Positions 8,163 to 15,945 of a stretch of 64,000 bases of DNA are shown here, in pieces. The notes below the pieces were generated by a model. The model ran no database searches. It was given only the letters and a program-made list of their open reading frames with translations, and was not told where the DNA came from. The stretch's first letter is position 1; the number at the start of each line of letters is the position of its first letter. Source of the stretch: Nonomuraea endophytica. Lineage in GTDB: Bacteria; Actinomycetota; Actinomycetes; Streptosporangiales; Streptosporangiaceae. The DNA lies in assembly GCF_014203235.1 (NCBI RefSeq), contig NZ_JACHIN010000006.1:372001-436000 (forward strand), given 5' to 3'. The position numbers were made by a program, and so were the translations under genes.

Positions 8163-9341
8163 ATGACGGCAGGCTCCTACCCCTTCGGCCCACCCGACCT
8201 GCTGCGCCTGCACCCCCGTTTCGCGCAGCTGCGCGAGACCGAGCCGCTCTCGCGGGTCCGGATGCCCTACGGCCGCGAAGGCTGGCTCGCGACCCGCTAC
8301 GAGGACGTGCGCGCGATCATCTCCGACCCGCGCTTCAGCCGGGCGCTGGCGGCCGGCGCCGACGTGCCGCGCATGACGCCCCTGCCCGGCGGCGCCGGCT
8401 CCATGGCGATGATGGACGCGCCCGAGCACACCCGGATGCGCCGCCTGGTCTCCAAGGCATTCTCGCTGCGGCGGATCGAGGAGCTGCGGCCCTCGGTGAC
8501 GGCCCGCGCCGAGACGCTCCTGCGCGACCTGCGCCCACCCGCCGACCTCATGCGGGACTTCGGCACGCCGCTCGCGCTGATGACGATCTGCGACATGCTC
8601 GGCGTCCCGTACGGCGAGCGCGACCGGTTCGGCGGCTGGGCCGAGGTCGTGGTGACCACCACCGCCTACACCGCCGATGAGGTCGAGCGCGTCCTGGGAG
8701 AGTTCGCCCAGTACCTGCTGGAACTGGTCGAGCGGCGGCGTGCCGTACCTCAGGACGACCTGCTGAGCGAGCTCGTGCACGCCCGCGACAGCGAGCAGCG
8801 GCTCAGCGAGCAGGAGCTCGTCACCTTCCTCGGCAGTTCGCTGACCACCGGCCAGGACAACGTGGCCAAGCAGGTCGGCAACATGGCCTACACGCTGCTG
8901 ACCGAGCCCGGCCTCTACCTGAGCCTGGTCGAACGGCCTCAGGCGATCGCGCGGGCGGTCGAGGAACTGCTGCGCTACCTCGTCGTCAGCCCCGGTCTCG
9001 GCATCGCCAGGATCGCCACCGAGGACGTCGAGGTGGGCGGGCGGACCATCCGCGCGGGCGAGGCGGTGCTCGTCTCGTTCGCCTCGGCCAACCGCGACCC
9101 CGGCGCCTTCCCCGATCCCGAGTCGATCGACGTGGAGCGTGAGGGCAGCGCGCACCTGACGTTCGGGCCGGGGCTGCACCACTGCCTGGCCGCCTCGCTG
9201 GTGCGGATGGAGCTTCAGGAGGCGGTGCGGGCGCTGGTGCGCGTCTGTCCAGATCTGCGGCTGGCCGTACCGGAGGAGGAGGTCGAGTGGCTGACCACGG
9301 CGATCACGATCGGACCGGTGCGGCTGCCGGTCCTGTGGTGA
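8163..9341 (+). CDS. Cytochrome P450
   Basis: 392 aa, the usual length of soluble bacterial P450s. The ExxR motif is ELLR (Glu268, Arg271) and the haem ligand is Cys341 in FGPGLHHCLA. The I-helix reads TTGQDN (228-233): the acid Asp232 is kept but the conserved following Thr is Asn233. Loss of the alcohol of the acid-alcohol pair is known in P450s that do cross-linking or other non-hydroxylating chemistry, so a peptide cross-link is a reasonable hypothesis. It follows the peptide ORF and overlaps the MFS gene, so it belongs to the same operon. Electron partners are not encoded nearby. Confidence 0.93.
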   Translation: MTAGSYPFGPPDLLRLHPRFAQLRETEPLSRVRMPYGREGWLATRYEDVRAIISDPRFSRALAAGADVPRMTPLPGGAGSMAMMDAPEHTRMRRLVSKAFSLRRIEELRPSVTARAETLLRDLRPPADLMRDFGTPLALMTICDMLGVPYGERDRFGGWAEVVVTTTAYTADEVERVLGEFAQYLLELVERRRAVPQDDLLSELVHARDSEQRLSEQELVTFLGSSLTTGQDNVAKQVGNMAYTLLTEPGLYLSLVERPQAIARAVEELLRYLVVSPGLGIARIATEDVEVGGRTIRAGEAVLVSFASANRDPGAFPDPESIDVEREGSAHLTFGPGLHHCLAASLVRMELQEAVRALVRVCPDLRLAVPEEEVEWLTTAITIGPVRLPVLW

Positions 9342-10561
9342 GCCTCTGGCGGCACGCCGACTTCGTGCGGCTGTGGTCGGCGAACACCGTCAGCCAGCTC
9401 GGCAGCCGCGCCGGCGCGATCGCCGTCCCGCTGGTGGCGGTCACCGCGCTGGCGGCCACGCCCCTGGAGATGGGACTGCTCAACGCCGCCGGCACGGTCG
9501 GCGCGCTGCTGTTCGGGCTGCCCGCGGGCGCGTGGGTGGACCGGATGCGGCGCCGGCGCGTCCTGCTCACCGCCGACGTCGCGCGGGCGCTGCTGCTCCT
9601 GACGATCCCCCTCGGGTACGCCGCCGGGGTGCTCACCGTCTGGCAGCTTCTCGCCGTCGCCCTGCTGGTGAGCATCGGGACCATCTTCTTCGACGTGGCC
9701 CACCTGGCGTACGTGCCGGCGCTGGTCGAGCGGGAGCGGCTGATCGAGACCAACGCCAAGCTGCAGGCCAGCTACTCCGTCGCGGTGGTGACCGGGCCCA
9801 GCCTCGGCGGCCTGATCGCCGGGCTGGCGGGCGCGGCCGCCACGGTGTCGGTTACCGCGGTCACGTTCCTGGCCTCGGCCGGGCTGCTGCGCCGTATCCG
9901 CACCCCCGATCCCGCCCCGGCCGCGGCGAGCAAGCAGGGGACGCTCGCCGACATCGGCGAGGGGCTGCGCTTCCTGCTGCGCGACCCGGCGCTGCGCGCG
10001 ATCGGCTTCTGCACCGGCAGCGTCAACCTGTTCATGTCGATGGTCGCGGCGCTGCTGGTGCTGTTCCTGACGCGTGAGCTGGGGCTCTCGCCGCTGATGA
10101 CCGGCCTGGTGGCCGCCGCGTCCGGCGCGGGCGGGGTGCTCGCGGCGGTGACCGTCAAGAAGTGGACGCGCGCGTTCGGCCCCACCCGCACGATCGTGCT
10201 GTCGCTGCTGCTCACCGAGCCGCTCGGCGTGCTGATGGCGCTGTCGTCGCGCGGGTGGGGGGTCGCGCTGTTCGTCTGCGGCTGGTTCGCCTGCGGGTAC
10301 GGCGGGACGCTCTACAACGTCGTCCAGGTCAGCTACCGGCAGAGCGCCTGCCCCGATCGTCTGCTCGGCCGGGTGCAGGCGGCCAACAGGTTCCTGGCGT
10401 TCGCCATGGCTCCCGTCGGCGGGCTGCTGGGCGGCGCGCTGGGCACCTGGCTGGGCGTGCGGCCCACCATCCTGATCGGCGTCCTGGGCGCGGTCGCCTC
10501 GACGCTCTGGCTGATCCTGTCCCCGCTGCGGCGGGCGAGCGACACGCCGTCACCCGCCTGA
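9287..10561 (+). CDS. MFS transporter, probable exporter of the P450 locus
   Basis: 424 aa with about twelve hydrophobic helices and the MFS loop motif (GAWVDRMRRRRVL); it resembles macrolide-efflux-type MFS proteins. The start is GTG 9287, placed 4-5 bases after a strong GGAGGAGGAGG at 9272-9282, giving a 55-base overlap with the P450. A GTG at 9338 (GTGA overlap) is the alternative. Tight coupling to the P450 suggests export of, or immunity to, the modified product. Confidence 0.9.
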   Translation: MADHGDHDRTGAAAGPVVSLWRHADFVRLWSANTVSQLGSRAGAIAVPLVAVTALAATPLEMGLLNAAGTVGALLFGLPAGAWVDRMRRRRVLLTADVARALLLLTIPLGYAAGVLTVWQLLAVALLVSIGTIFFDVAHLAYVPALVERERLIETNAKLQASYSVAVVTGPSLGGLIAGLAGAAATVSVTAVTFLASAGLLRRIRTPDPAPAAASKQGTLADIGEGLRFLLRDPALRAIGFCTGSVNLFMSMVAALLVLFLTRELGLSPLMTGLVAAASGAGGVLAAVTVKKWTRAFGPTRTIVLSLLLTEPLGVLMALSSRGWGVALFVCGWFACGYGGTLYNVVQVSYRQSACPDRLLGRVQAANRFLAFAMAPVGGLLGGALGTWLGVRPTILIGVLGAVASTLWLILSPLRRASDTPSPA

Positions 10562-10593
10562 GCCCGATCACACAGCCGCGCCTTAGAGCTCGA

Positions 10594-11355
10594 TCACACG
10601 GCCGCGTCGCCGCCGTCGAGGACCAGGTCGGCGCCGGTCATCCAGGACGACTCGTCCGAGGCCAGGAACACGGCGGCGCCCGCGAAGTCGGCGGGGCGGC
10701 CCGGACGGCCCAGCGGGATGCCCTTGCTGCGCTCGCGCCACAGGTCGGGCTCGTCGCGCCACTGCGGGGAGTTGGTCTTGGTGGCGGTCAGGCCGGGCGA
10801 GATCGTGTTGACCCGGATGCCGTGGCGCGCCAGCTCGTACGCGGCGCTGCGGGTCAGCATCGACAGCCCTGCCTTGCTGGACTGGTAGTGGGCCATCGCG
10901 CTGACCGCCTTGAAGGCGCTGATCGAGCTGATGTTGATGACGCTGCCCGGCGCCCCCTCGTCGCGCAGCCGGGCGGCGAAGGCCTGGGTGGCGAAGAACG
11001 GGAAGCGCAGGTTGACCGCCATCACCCGCTCGTACTCCTCAGGCGTGAGGTCCAGGAACCCGGTCCTGGTCATCGTGGCGGCGTTGTTGACCAGGATGTC
11101 GGCGACGCCCAGCGCCCGGCCCGCCGCCTCCATCAGTTTCTCGACGCCGTCGGGGTCGGCGCCGTCCAGCAGCATGTAGTGCGCCCGCACGCCGTGCTCG
11201 CGCAGCTCGGCGAGGGTGTCGCGGGCGGCGTCCTCGTCGCTCAGGGCGGTGAGGAACACCTCGCAGCCCTCGCGGGCGAAGGCCACCGCGATGGCCCGCC
11301 CGATGCCGTTGGCGCCGCCGGTGACGATGGCCCGCCGCCCCTTCAACCTGTCCAT
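10594..11355 (-). CDS. Short-chain dehydrogenase/reductase
   Basis: 253 aa when started at the ATG at 11355 (MDRLKGRR), the normal SDR length; the open frame extends 21 codons further upstream without a good ribosome site. It has the Rossmann motif TGGANGIG, NNAA, catalytic serine in NISSISAF and YQSSK (YxxxK). C-terminal MTGADLVLDGG is typical of classical SDRs. It is convergent with the MFS gene 33 bases away, so membership in the RiPP locus is uncertain. Substrate unknown. Confidence 0.92.
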   Translation of the reverse strand: MDRLKGRRAIVTGGANGIGRAIAVAFAREGCEVFLTALSDEDAARDTLAELREHGVRAHYMLLDGADPDGVEKLMEAAGRALGVADILVNNAATMTRTGFLDLTPEEYERVMAVNLRFPFFATQAFAARLRDEGAPGSVINISSISAFKAVSAMAHYQSSKAGLSMLTRSAAYELARHGIRVNTISPGLTATKTNSPQWRDEPDLWRERSKGIPLGRPGRPADFAGAAVFLASDESSWMTGADLVLDGGDAAV

Positions 11356-11431
11356 GTGTCCGCCCATCCGCTGCAGAAGATCGTTTGCCGACACCCTAGC
11401 CGCCCGGAACTCCGACAATCAGAACTGTCTT

Positions 11432-11447
11432 GACAAAAGTTTTTGTC
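11432..11447. promoter_or_regulatory. Inverted repeat with overlapping -35-like element
   Basis: GACAAAA and TTTTGTC are separated by two bases. The left arm overlaps a perfect TTGACA (11430-11435), about 30 bases before the DUF998 start and between divergent genes. An operator is likely. Confidence 0.45.
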
Positions 11448-11465
11448 TGCGGAATGCTCGAAGGC

Positions 11466-12068
11466 ATGAACAGAACCCTCCTGATGTGCGGCGTCCTCGC
11501 CGGCCCGTTCTACGTCCTGGTCACCCTGGCCCAGGCCGTCACCCGCGAGCCGTTCGACCTCACCCGCCACGCCGCCAGCCTGCTGAGCAACGGCGACCTC
11601 GGCTGGATCCAGATCGCCAACTTCGTGATCACCGGAGCGCTCGTCATCGCGTTCTCGTACGCACTCCGGCGGCCCTGGGCCCCCTGGCTGATCCGCGTCT
11701 ACGGCCTCGGCCTCATCGGCGCCGGAGCCTTCGTCGCCGACCCCGCGCTCGGCTTCCCCGCCGGCACCCCCGGCGGCCCGCCCGCCGTCATCACCTGGCA
11801 CGGCATGCTGCACTTCGTCGCGGGCGGCGTCGGCTTCCTGTGCATGATCGCCGCCTGCCTGCTCCACGCCCGCCGCCACGCCGCCGAGCGCCGGACCGGC
11901 TGGGCGATCTTCTCCGCGCTGACCGGCGTGCTGTTCCTCGCCGCCTTCGCCGGCATCGCTTCCGGCAACGCCTCCGCCCTGGTCAACGTGGCGTTCGCGC
12001 TGGCCGTACTGCTGTCGTGGTCCTGGATCTCCGCCACCGCCCTGCGCTTCCTGCGCGAGGCGCGGTGA
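11466..12068 (+). CDS. DUF998 family membrane protein
   Basis: 200 aa from the ATG at 11466 (GAAGG upstream); an earlier TTG at 11430 would run through the inverted repeat. Six hydrophobic segments and the early motif GPFYVLVTLAQAVTREPFDLTRHAASLLSNG identify the DUF998 family, whose role is unknown. It is divergent from the SDR gene. No partner gene suggests its function. Confidence 0.85.
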   Translation: MNRTLLMCGVLAGPFYVLVTLAQAVTREPFDLTRHAASLLSNGDLGWIQIANFVITGALVIAFSYALRRPWAPWLIRVYGLGLIGAGAFVADPALGFPAGTPGGPPAVITWHGMLHFVAGGVGFLCMIAACLLHARRHAAERRTGWAIFSALTGVLFLAAFAGIASGNASALVNVAFALAVLLSWSWISATALRFLREAR

Positions 12069-12104
12069 ACCCCGCCGCACCACAGGTACGGCGGGGCGGG
12101 AGGG

Positions 12105-12443
12105 TCAGACCGAGTACCTGCAGAGCAGCGCCTGGCCCACCCCCTGGGAGTAGCTGATGAAGCTCCACGTGGGATGGAAGTACACGCAGGCCTGGCCCGG
12201 GTTGCCCGCGCCGGTGAAGACCAGGCCGGGCGTCCCGAAGCGGTAGCAGTTGAGCCAGCCGTTGTAGAAGCCGATGCCGGAGGTCGGGTTGACCTGGGCG
12301 GCGCAGTACCCGCCGAGGGTCAGCGGGCTGAAGACGTCCTCGACGACGGCGGTGGCGCGGGCCTGGGCCGGCGCGGTGGACAGGCCGAGCACGCCCAGGG
12401 CGAGAAGCACTGTCGAGGCGAGCACGGCGAGACGACGGAGCAT
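12105..12443 (-). CDS. Small secreted protein, unknown function
   Basis: 112 aa with a clear Sec signal peptide (MLRRLAVLASTVLLALGVL...APAQA, cleavage near residue 28). The mature part is about 84 aa, rich in Gly/Tyr/Trp and containing four cysteines, so disulfides are possible. Start supported by GGAGG seven bases upstream. A perfect palindrome sits about 47 bases upstream of the start, overlapping the promoter region, so the gene is probably repressed by a dedicated regulator. No family recognised. Confidence 0.75.
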   Translation of the reverse strand: MLRRLAVLASTVLLALGVLGLSTAPAQARATAVVEDVFSPLTLGGYCAAQVNPTSGIGFYNGWLNCYRFGTPGLVFTGAGNPGQACVYFHPTWSFISYSQGVGQALLCRYSV

Positions 12444-12489
12444 GGAACCTCCATGTACCAGGGGGGATGGTGCTTGATCGCAGTATTAA

Positions 12490-12506
12490 ATAGGAAACTT
12501 TCCTAT
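12490..12506. promoter_or_regulatory. 17-bp palindromic operator upstream of the small secreted gene
   Basis: ATAGGAAACTTTCCTAT is a perfect palindrome in an AT-rich island. Its TAGGAA-N3-TTCCTA core matches the repeats beside the ROK gene at 59.8-60.0 kb. Confidence 0.6.
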
Positions 12507-12632
12507 GCAATAGATGACTTTCCGCATACACCGGTACGCCGGCGCGACCTCGACCAGAATTGGCCACCGGGCGTTCACGGGCAGTGCCTACTCTTGGGTT
12601 TTGACACCCCCGGTCAGGAAAGGGTCGCACCG

Positions 12633-13790
12633 ATGAAAAGACGCAACTTCCTGCGTGCCTCGGTCCTCGGCGCCGGCACCATGGCGCTGCCCTTCACCCT
12701 CTGGGAAGGCACGGCGCTGGCCGCGCCCGCCCAGAACGCGCCAAGCCCCTACGGCCCGCTGGGCTCGGCGGACGCCAACGGCATCCTGCTGCCCGCCGGC
12801 TTCACCAGCCAGGTGATCGCCCGCTCCGGGCAGACGGTCCCGGGCACCACATTGACCTGGCACAACGCCCCCGACGGCGGCGCCTGCTTCGCCGACGGCG
12901 CGGGCTGGATCTACGTCTCCAACTCCGAGATCAACCCCGGCGGCGGCGCGTCGGCGATCCGGTTCAACTCCGCCGGAGCCGTGCAGTCGGCCCAGCGCAT
13001 CCTCACCGGCACCCGGACGAACTGCGCGGGCGGCAAGACGCCGTGGAACACCTGGCTGTCGTGTGAGGAGGTGAGCAGAGGGTTCGTCTACGAGACCTAT
13101 CCCTTCGGCGGCGCGGCCGTGCAGCGTGCCGCCATGGGGCGGTTCAAGCACGAGGCCGCGGCGGCCGACCCGGTGCGCCGGGTGATCTACCTGACCGAGG
13201 ACGAGACCAACGGCAGGTTCTACCGCTTCGTCCCCACGACCTGGGGCAACCTGTCCGCCGGCACCCTGCAGGTGCTGGTCGCCGGCTCGTCCACCTCGGG
13301 CTCCTTCAGCTGGGCCAACGTCCCCGACCCCGACGGCTCCCCCACCGCCACCCGCAGCCAGGTCTCCGGCTCCAAGTCCTTCAACGGCGGCGAAGGCTGC
13401 CACTACGCCGACGACACCGTCTGGTTCACCACCAAGGGCGACAACCGGCTCTGGCAGCTCAACCTGGCGAACAACACCTACGAACTCGCCTACGACGACA
13501 GCCTGGTCAGCCCCGGCAGCCCGCCGCTGACCGGCGTCGACAACGTGACCGGCTCGACCGGCGGCGACCTCTACGTGGCCGAGGACGGCGGCAACATGGA
13601 GATCTGCATGATCACCCCGAACGACCAGATCTCGGTGTTCCTGCGCATCAGCGGCCAGGGGTCGTCGGAGATCACCGGCCCGGCGTTCAACCCCGCGGGC
13701 AACCGCCTGTACTTCTCCTCCCAGCGCGGCACCAGCGGCTCCTCCTCCGGCGGCATCACCTACTGCGTCACCGGCCCGTTCCGCCCCTGA
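12633..13790 (+). CDS. Secreted DUF839/PhoX-like protein
   Basis: 385 aa from the ATG at 12633 behind GGAAAGGG. The N-terminus MKRRNFLRASVLGAG...ALAAPA is a Tat-like signal, though the twin arginine motif is RRNFL. The body matches the DUF839 (PhoX) propeller family: GGTTxWNTWLSCEE-like segment, YLTEDE, GGNMEICMI and FNPAGNRLYFSSQRG. The family includes calcium/iron-dependent alkaline phosphatases, but many members are uncharacterised. It probably acts outside the cell. No phosphate regulon neighbours are seen. Confidence 0.85.
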   Translation: MKRRNFLRASVLGAGTMALPFTLWEGTALAAPAQNAPSPYGPLGSADANGILLPAGFTSQVIARSGQTVPGTTLTWHNAPDGGACFADGAGWIYVSNSEINPGGGASAIRFNSAGAVQSAQRILTGTRTNCAGGKTPWNTWLSCEEVSRGFVYETYPFGGAAVQRAAMGRFKHEAAAADPVRRVIYLTEDETNGRFYRFVPTTWGNLSAGTLQVLVAGSSTSGSFSWANVPDPDGSPTATRSQVSGSKSFNGGEGCHYADDTVWFTTKGDNRLWQLNLANNTYELAYDDSLVSPGSPPLTGVDNVTGSTGGDLYVAEDGGNMEICMITPNDQISVFLRISGQGSSEITGPAFNPAGNRLYFSSQRGTSGSSSGGITYCVTGPFRP

Positions 13791-13825
13791 CCGGCCCGGC
13801 GCGCCTCAGCTCCATGAGACGCGCC

Positions 13826-14044
13826 TCAGCGCCATAACCCGTCATCGTCGCCGACCCGGACGGCGGCTACGCGGCTGATGTGCCGGGCGCCACACCGGTC
13901 GCCCGGCACCACCAGGTGCGGACCCTGCCCGTCGAGGTCCCGGCAGTCCATGGCGACGGCCGGCAGCACCGCCGCGTTGCCGAACTCCGGGTCGATCTCC
14001 CCCCACGACAACCTCACCAGACCGGGCACGGCCGAGGTCTCCAC
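13826..14044 (-). CDS. Hypothetical protein, 72 aa
   Basis: A short frame from GTG 14044, preceded by GGAGGT at five bases. Third positions are almost all G or C from this start onward, whereas the upstream extension has poor codon bias, which supports both the gene and the start. One TTA codon lies near its end (GGG TTA TGG). The sequence (LSWGEIDPEFGNAAVLPAVAMDCRD...) matches no family I know. It is separated from the anti-sigma pair by about 180 bases. Confidence 0.5.
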   Translation of the reverse strand: METSAVPGLVRLSWGEIDPEFGNAAVLPAVAMDCRDLDGQGPHLVVPGDRCGARHISRVAAVRVGDDDGLWR

Positions 14045-14226
14045 GGACCACCTCCATCTCCTGACGCCAGACGTGCCCGCGAGCCGTCCTCCGCACACTT
14101 GGGTACGAGTCCGTGGCCCCGGGGCCATGGCAGTTGCCAGGGTAGAGGGAGACATCCTTACGCAGGTGCGCGCCGGTCGATCCGCCACAGTCGGGCGTTG
14201 CTCACTCATGCCCATGCCCGGCGGGG

Positions 14227-14979
14227 TCAGTCGTCGATGGCCTCGGACAGCGCCGGGTCCAGGGTTTCGAGACGTCCGCGCAGGTACGGCGGCACGCCGG
14301 TCAGGCGCAGCTCGCTCCGCTGCCGCAACGTGACCAGGGCGGCCAGGCCGTCGGCGTCCCACGGACCGGCCTCGGTCAGGTCCAGCACGAGTTTGGGCAG
14401 CGTCAGGGTGCGCTCCAGCAGTTCCGTGGCCGCGCTCCGGTCGAAGAGGCCGGACAGGCGCAGCACCACACGCCCGTTGACGTGGTCGGGCACGATGCTC
14501 GCGGGCTCCCCCTCGGCGCCGGGCAGTGCCATGGCGATGGTGGTGTGCGTGCCGCCGGGGCCGGTGGACAACGTCTGCTCGTCGGCCAGCGTGCGGACGA
14601 TCCACAGGCCGTGGCCGTGCACGCAGGGCCACGGCTCGCCGGGCGGGACGGCGTCCGCGCGTCCGGGGTCGCTGACGCGGAACCACAACATCCCGTCCCG
14701 CGTCCAGAGCGTCACCGTGCCGTGCCCGGCCCCGTGGCGCACCGCGTTCATGGCCAGTTCATGGACGGCGATGACCAGGTCGGCGGCGCGCCCGGCGGGC
14801 AGTCCCGCATTCGTGGCGTGCGCCTCGGCGCCGGCTCGCAGCTGGTAGAGGGAGTCGCCGGTGAACTCCTGTCTGAGCAGGACGTCACCGCCGCCGGGCG
14901 GATCGACGGCTGGATCGGTACGGGGCTGACCTGGCTGCTCCGCACCGGTCGGCTGGTCAAAGGGCTGGTCACCGTTCAT
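14227..14979 (-). CDS. Anti-sigma regulatory kinase (HATPase) fused to STAS-like domain
   Basis: 250 aa. An RsbW/SpoIIAB-type ATPase occupies about residues 25-150 with the N box HELAMNAVRHG, G1-like DPG and HGHGLWIV. The C-terminal ~90 aa (VPDHVNGRVVLRLSGLFDRSAATELLERTL...LVLDLTEAGPWDADGLAALVTL) looks like a STAS domain, so kinase and antagonist-like modules are in one chain. Start at ATG 14979, overlapping the end of the upstream MEDS gene by 11 bases, so the two are translationally coupled. Likely partner-switching control of an unlinked sigma factor. Confidence 0.85.
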   Translation of the reverse strand: MNGDQPFDQPTGAEQPGQPRTDPAVDPPGGGDVLLRQEFTGDSLYQLRAGAEAHATNAGLPAGRAADLVIAVHELAMNAVRHGAGHGTVTLWTRDGMLWFRVSDPGRADAVPPGEPWPCVHGHGLWIVRTLADEQTLSTGPGGTHTTIAMALPGAEGEPASIVPDHVNGRVVLRLSGLFDRSAATELLERTLTLPKLVLDLTEAGPWDADGLAALVTLRQRSELRLTGVPPYLRGRLETLDPALSEAIDD

Positions 14980-15838
14980 CGGCGGTTTCCACCGTAACAC
15001 CCGCGATATCGGTCGCCCCGAGCAGCACGAAACGCGCGCTGATCGTGGGGTGGCAGCGCAGCACCACCTTGCGGTCCGGGCAGATGCTGCGGGCGCAGTC
15101 GAGGATCATCCGCGTGCAGGCGACGTCGATGAAGGTCAGCTCGGTCATGTTGACGATCACGTCCGCGTCGCCGCGGATGACCTCCGCCAGCGCCAGGGCC
15201 AGGGACTCCTCCGCCGTGGAGTCGATCTGCCCGGCCAGCCGGATGCCCGGCGGCGCGTACTGCCGGCAGATGCGCAGCAGCGGATCGTCGTGGTAGGTCG
15301 CGGCGGCGACCGAGCGGGTGTGGAAGGCGGACACCGACGCGAGCGTGACCGGGTCGAAGCGCTCGCGGTCGTACTGGCACAGCACCGACACGCGGGTGCC
15401 CGCCAGCGTCTCGGCGAGCTGCCGCTCGAAGGCGGGCAGCTGCTCGACGCCCTGGACCGGGCCCAGCGCCCAGCCCATGTCGATCGCCACCCGCAGGCCG
15501 CGGTGTGTCTGCTCGGCCTCGTCGCGCTGGGCGCGCAGCCACCGCATGGCGTCCTCCAGCGCGAACTGCCGGCCGGACAGCAGCCCGTCCTGCCAGGCCA
15601 CGATGCGCATCCGCCCGCTCTCTCCGGCGTGCCGGAGGCCGAGGCCGCGCCGGTCGAGCTCGGCGTAGGCGGCCTGCGGCTCCTCGCTCAGCCACACCAC
15701 CCGCAGCCCTTCCGCCAGCCCGTCACGGATGTAGGCGGCGGTCAGGTCGAGGTACTCCTCGCGCTCGCCGAAGGTGAGACAGGCGTGGTCGTCCAGTGTC
15801 AGATCCGTGATCTGCGAGTCCGCGCCGATCGACCCCAC
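14969..15838 (-). CDS. MEDS domain-STAS protein (sensory input of partner-switching pair)
   Basis: 289 aa. Residues 10-185 match the MEDS (DcmR-sensory) domain: DDHACLTFGEREEYLDLTAAYIRDGL, then CQYDRERFDP near the end of the domain. Residues 195-285 are a STAS domain (ADVIVNMTELTFIDVACTRMIL). The phosphorylatable Ser/Thr of classical antagonists (FIDSSG) is replaced by FIDVAC, so regulation may not be by phosphorylation. It overlaps the HATPase/STAS gene, with which it probably forms a ligand-responsive switch. Confidence 0.85.
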   Translation of the reverse strand: MGSIGADSQITDLTLDDHACLTFGEREEYLDLTAAYIRDGLAEGLRVVWLSEEPQAAYAELDRRGLGLRHAGESGRMRIVAWQDGLLSGRQFALEDAMRWLRAQRDEAEQTHRGLRVAIDMGWALGPVQGVEQLPAFERQLAETLAGTRVSVLCQYDRERFDPVTLASVSAFHTRSVAAATYHDDPLLRICRQYAPPGIRLAGQIDSTAEESLALALAEVIRGDADVIVNMTELTFIDVACTRMILDCARSICPDRKVVLRCHPTISARFVLLGATDIAGVTVETADER

Positions 15839-15945
15839 CCACTCTCACTTCCGCGTGTCGCTGTCACAGCTTAGTGATGTTGACCGACTACCACCTCATG
15901 GCCGAGTTACGGCGGGTGACTTGACCTGACCCCTTCCCAGCATTC

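Noticed and set aside
10564..10607. Direct repeat CGATCACAC(A/G)GCCGCG between MFS and SDR ends
   Set aside because: Two short copies only, the second being the SDR C-terminal codons. No att-site or insertion features accompany it.
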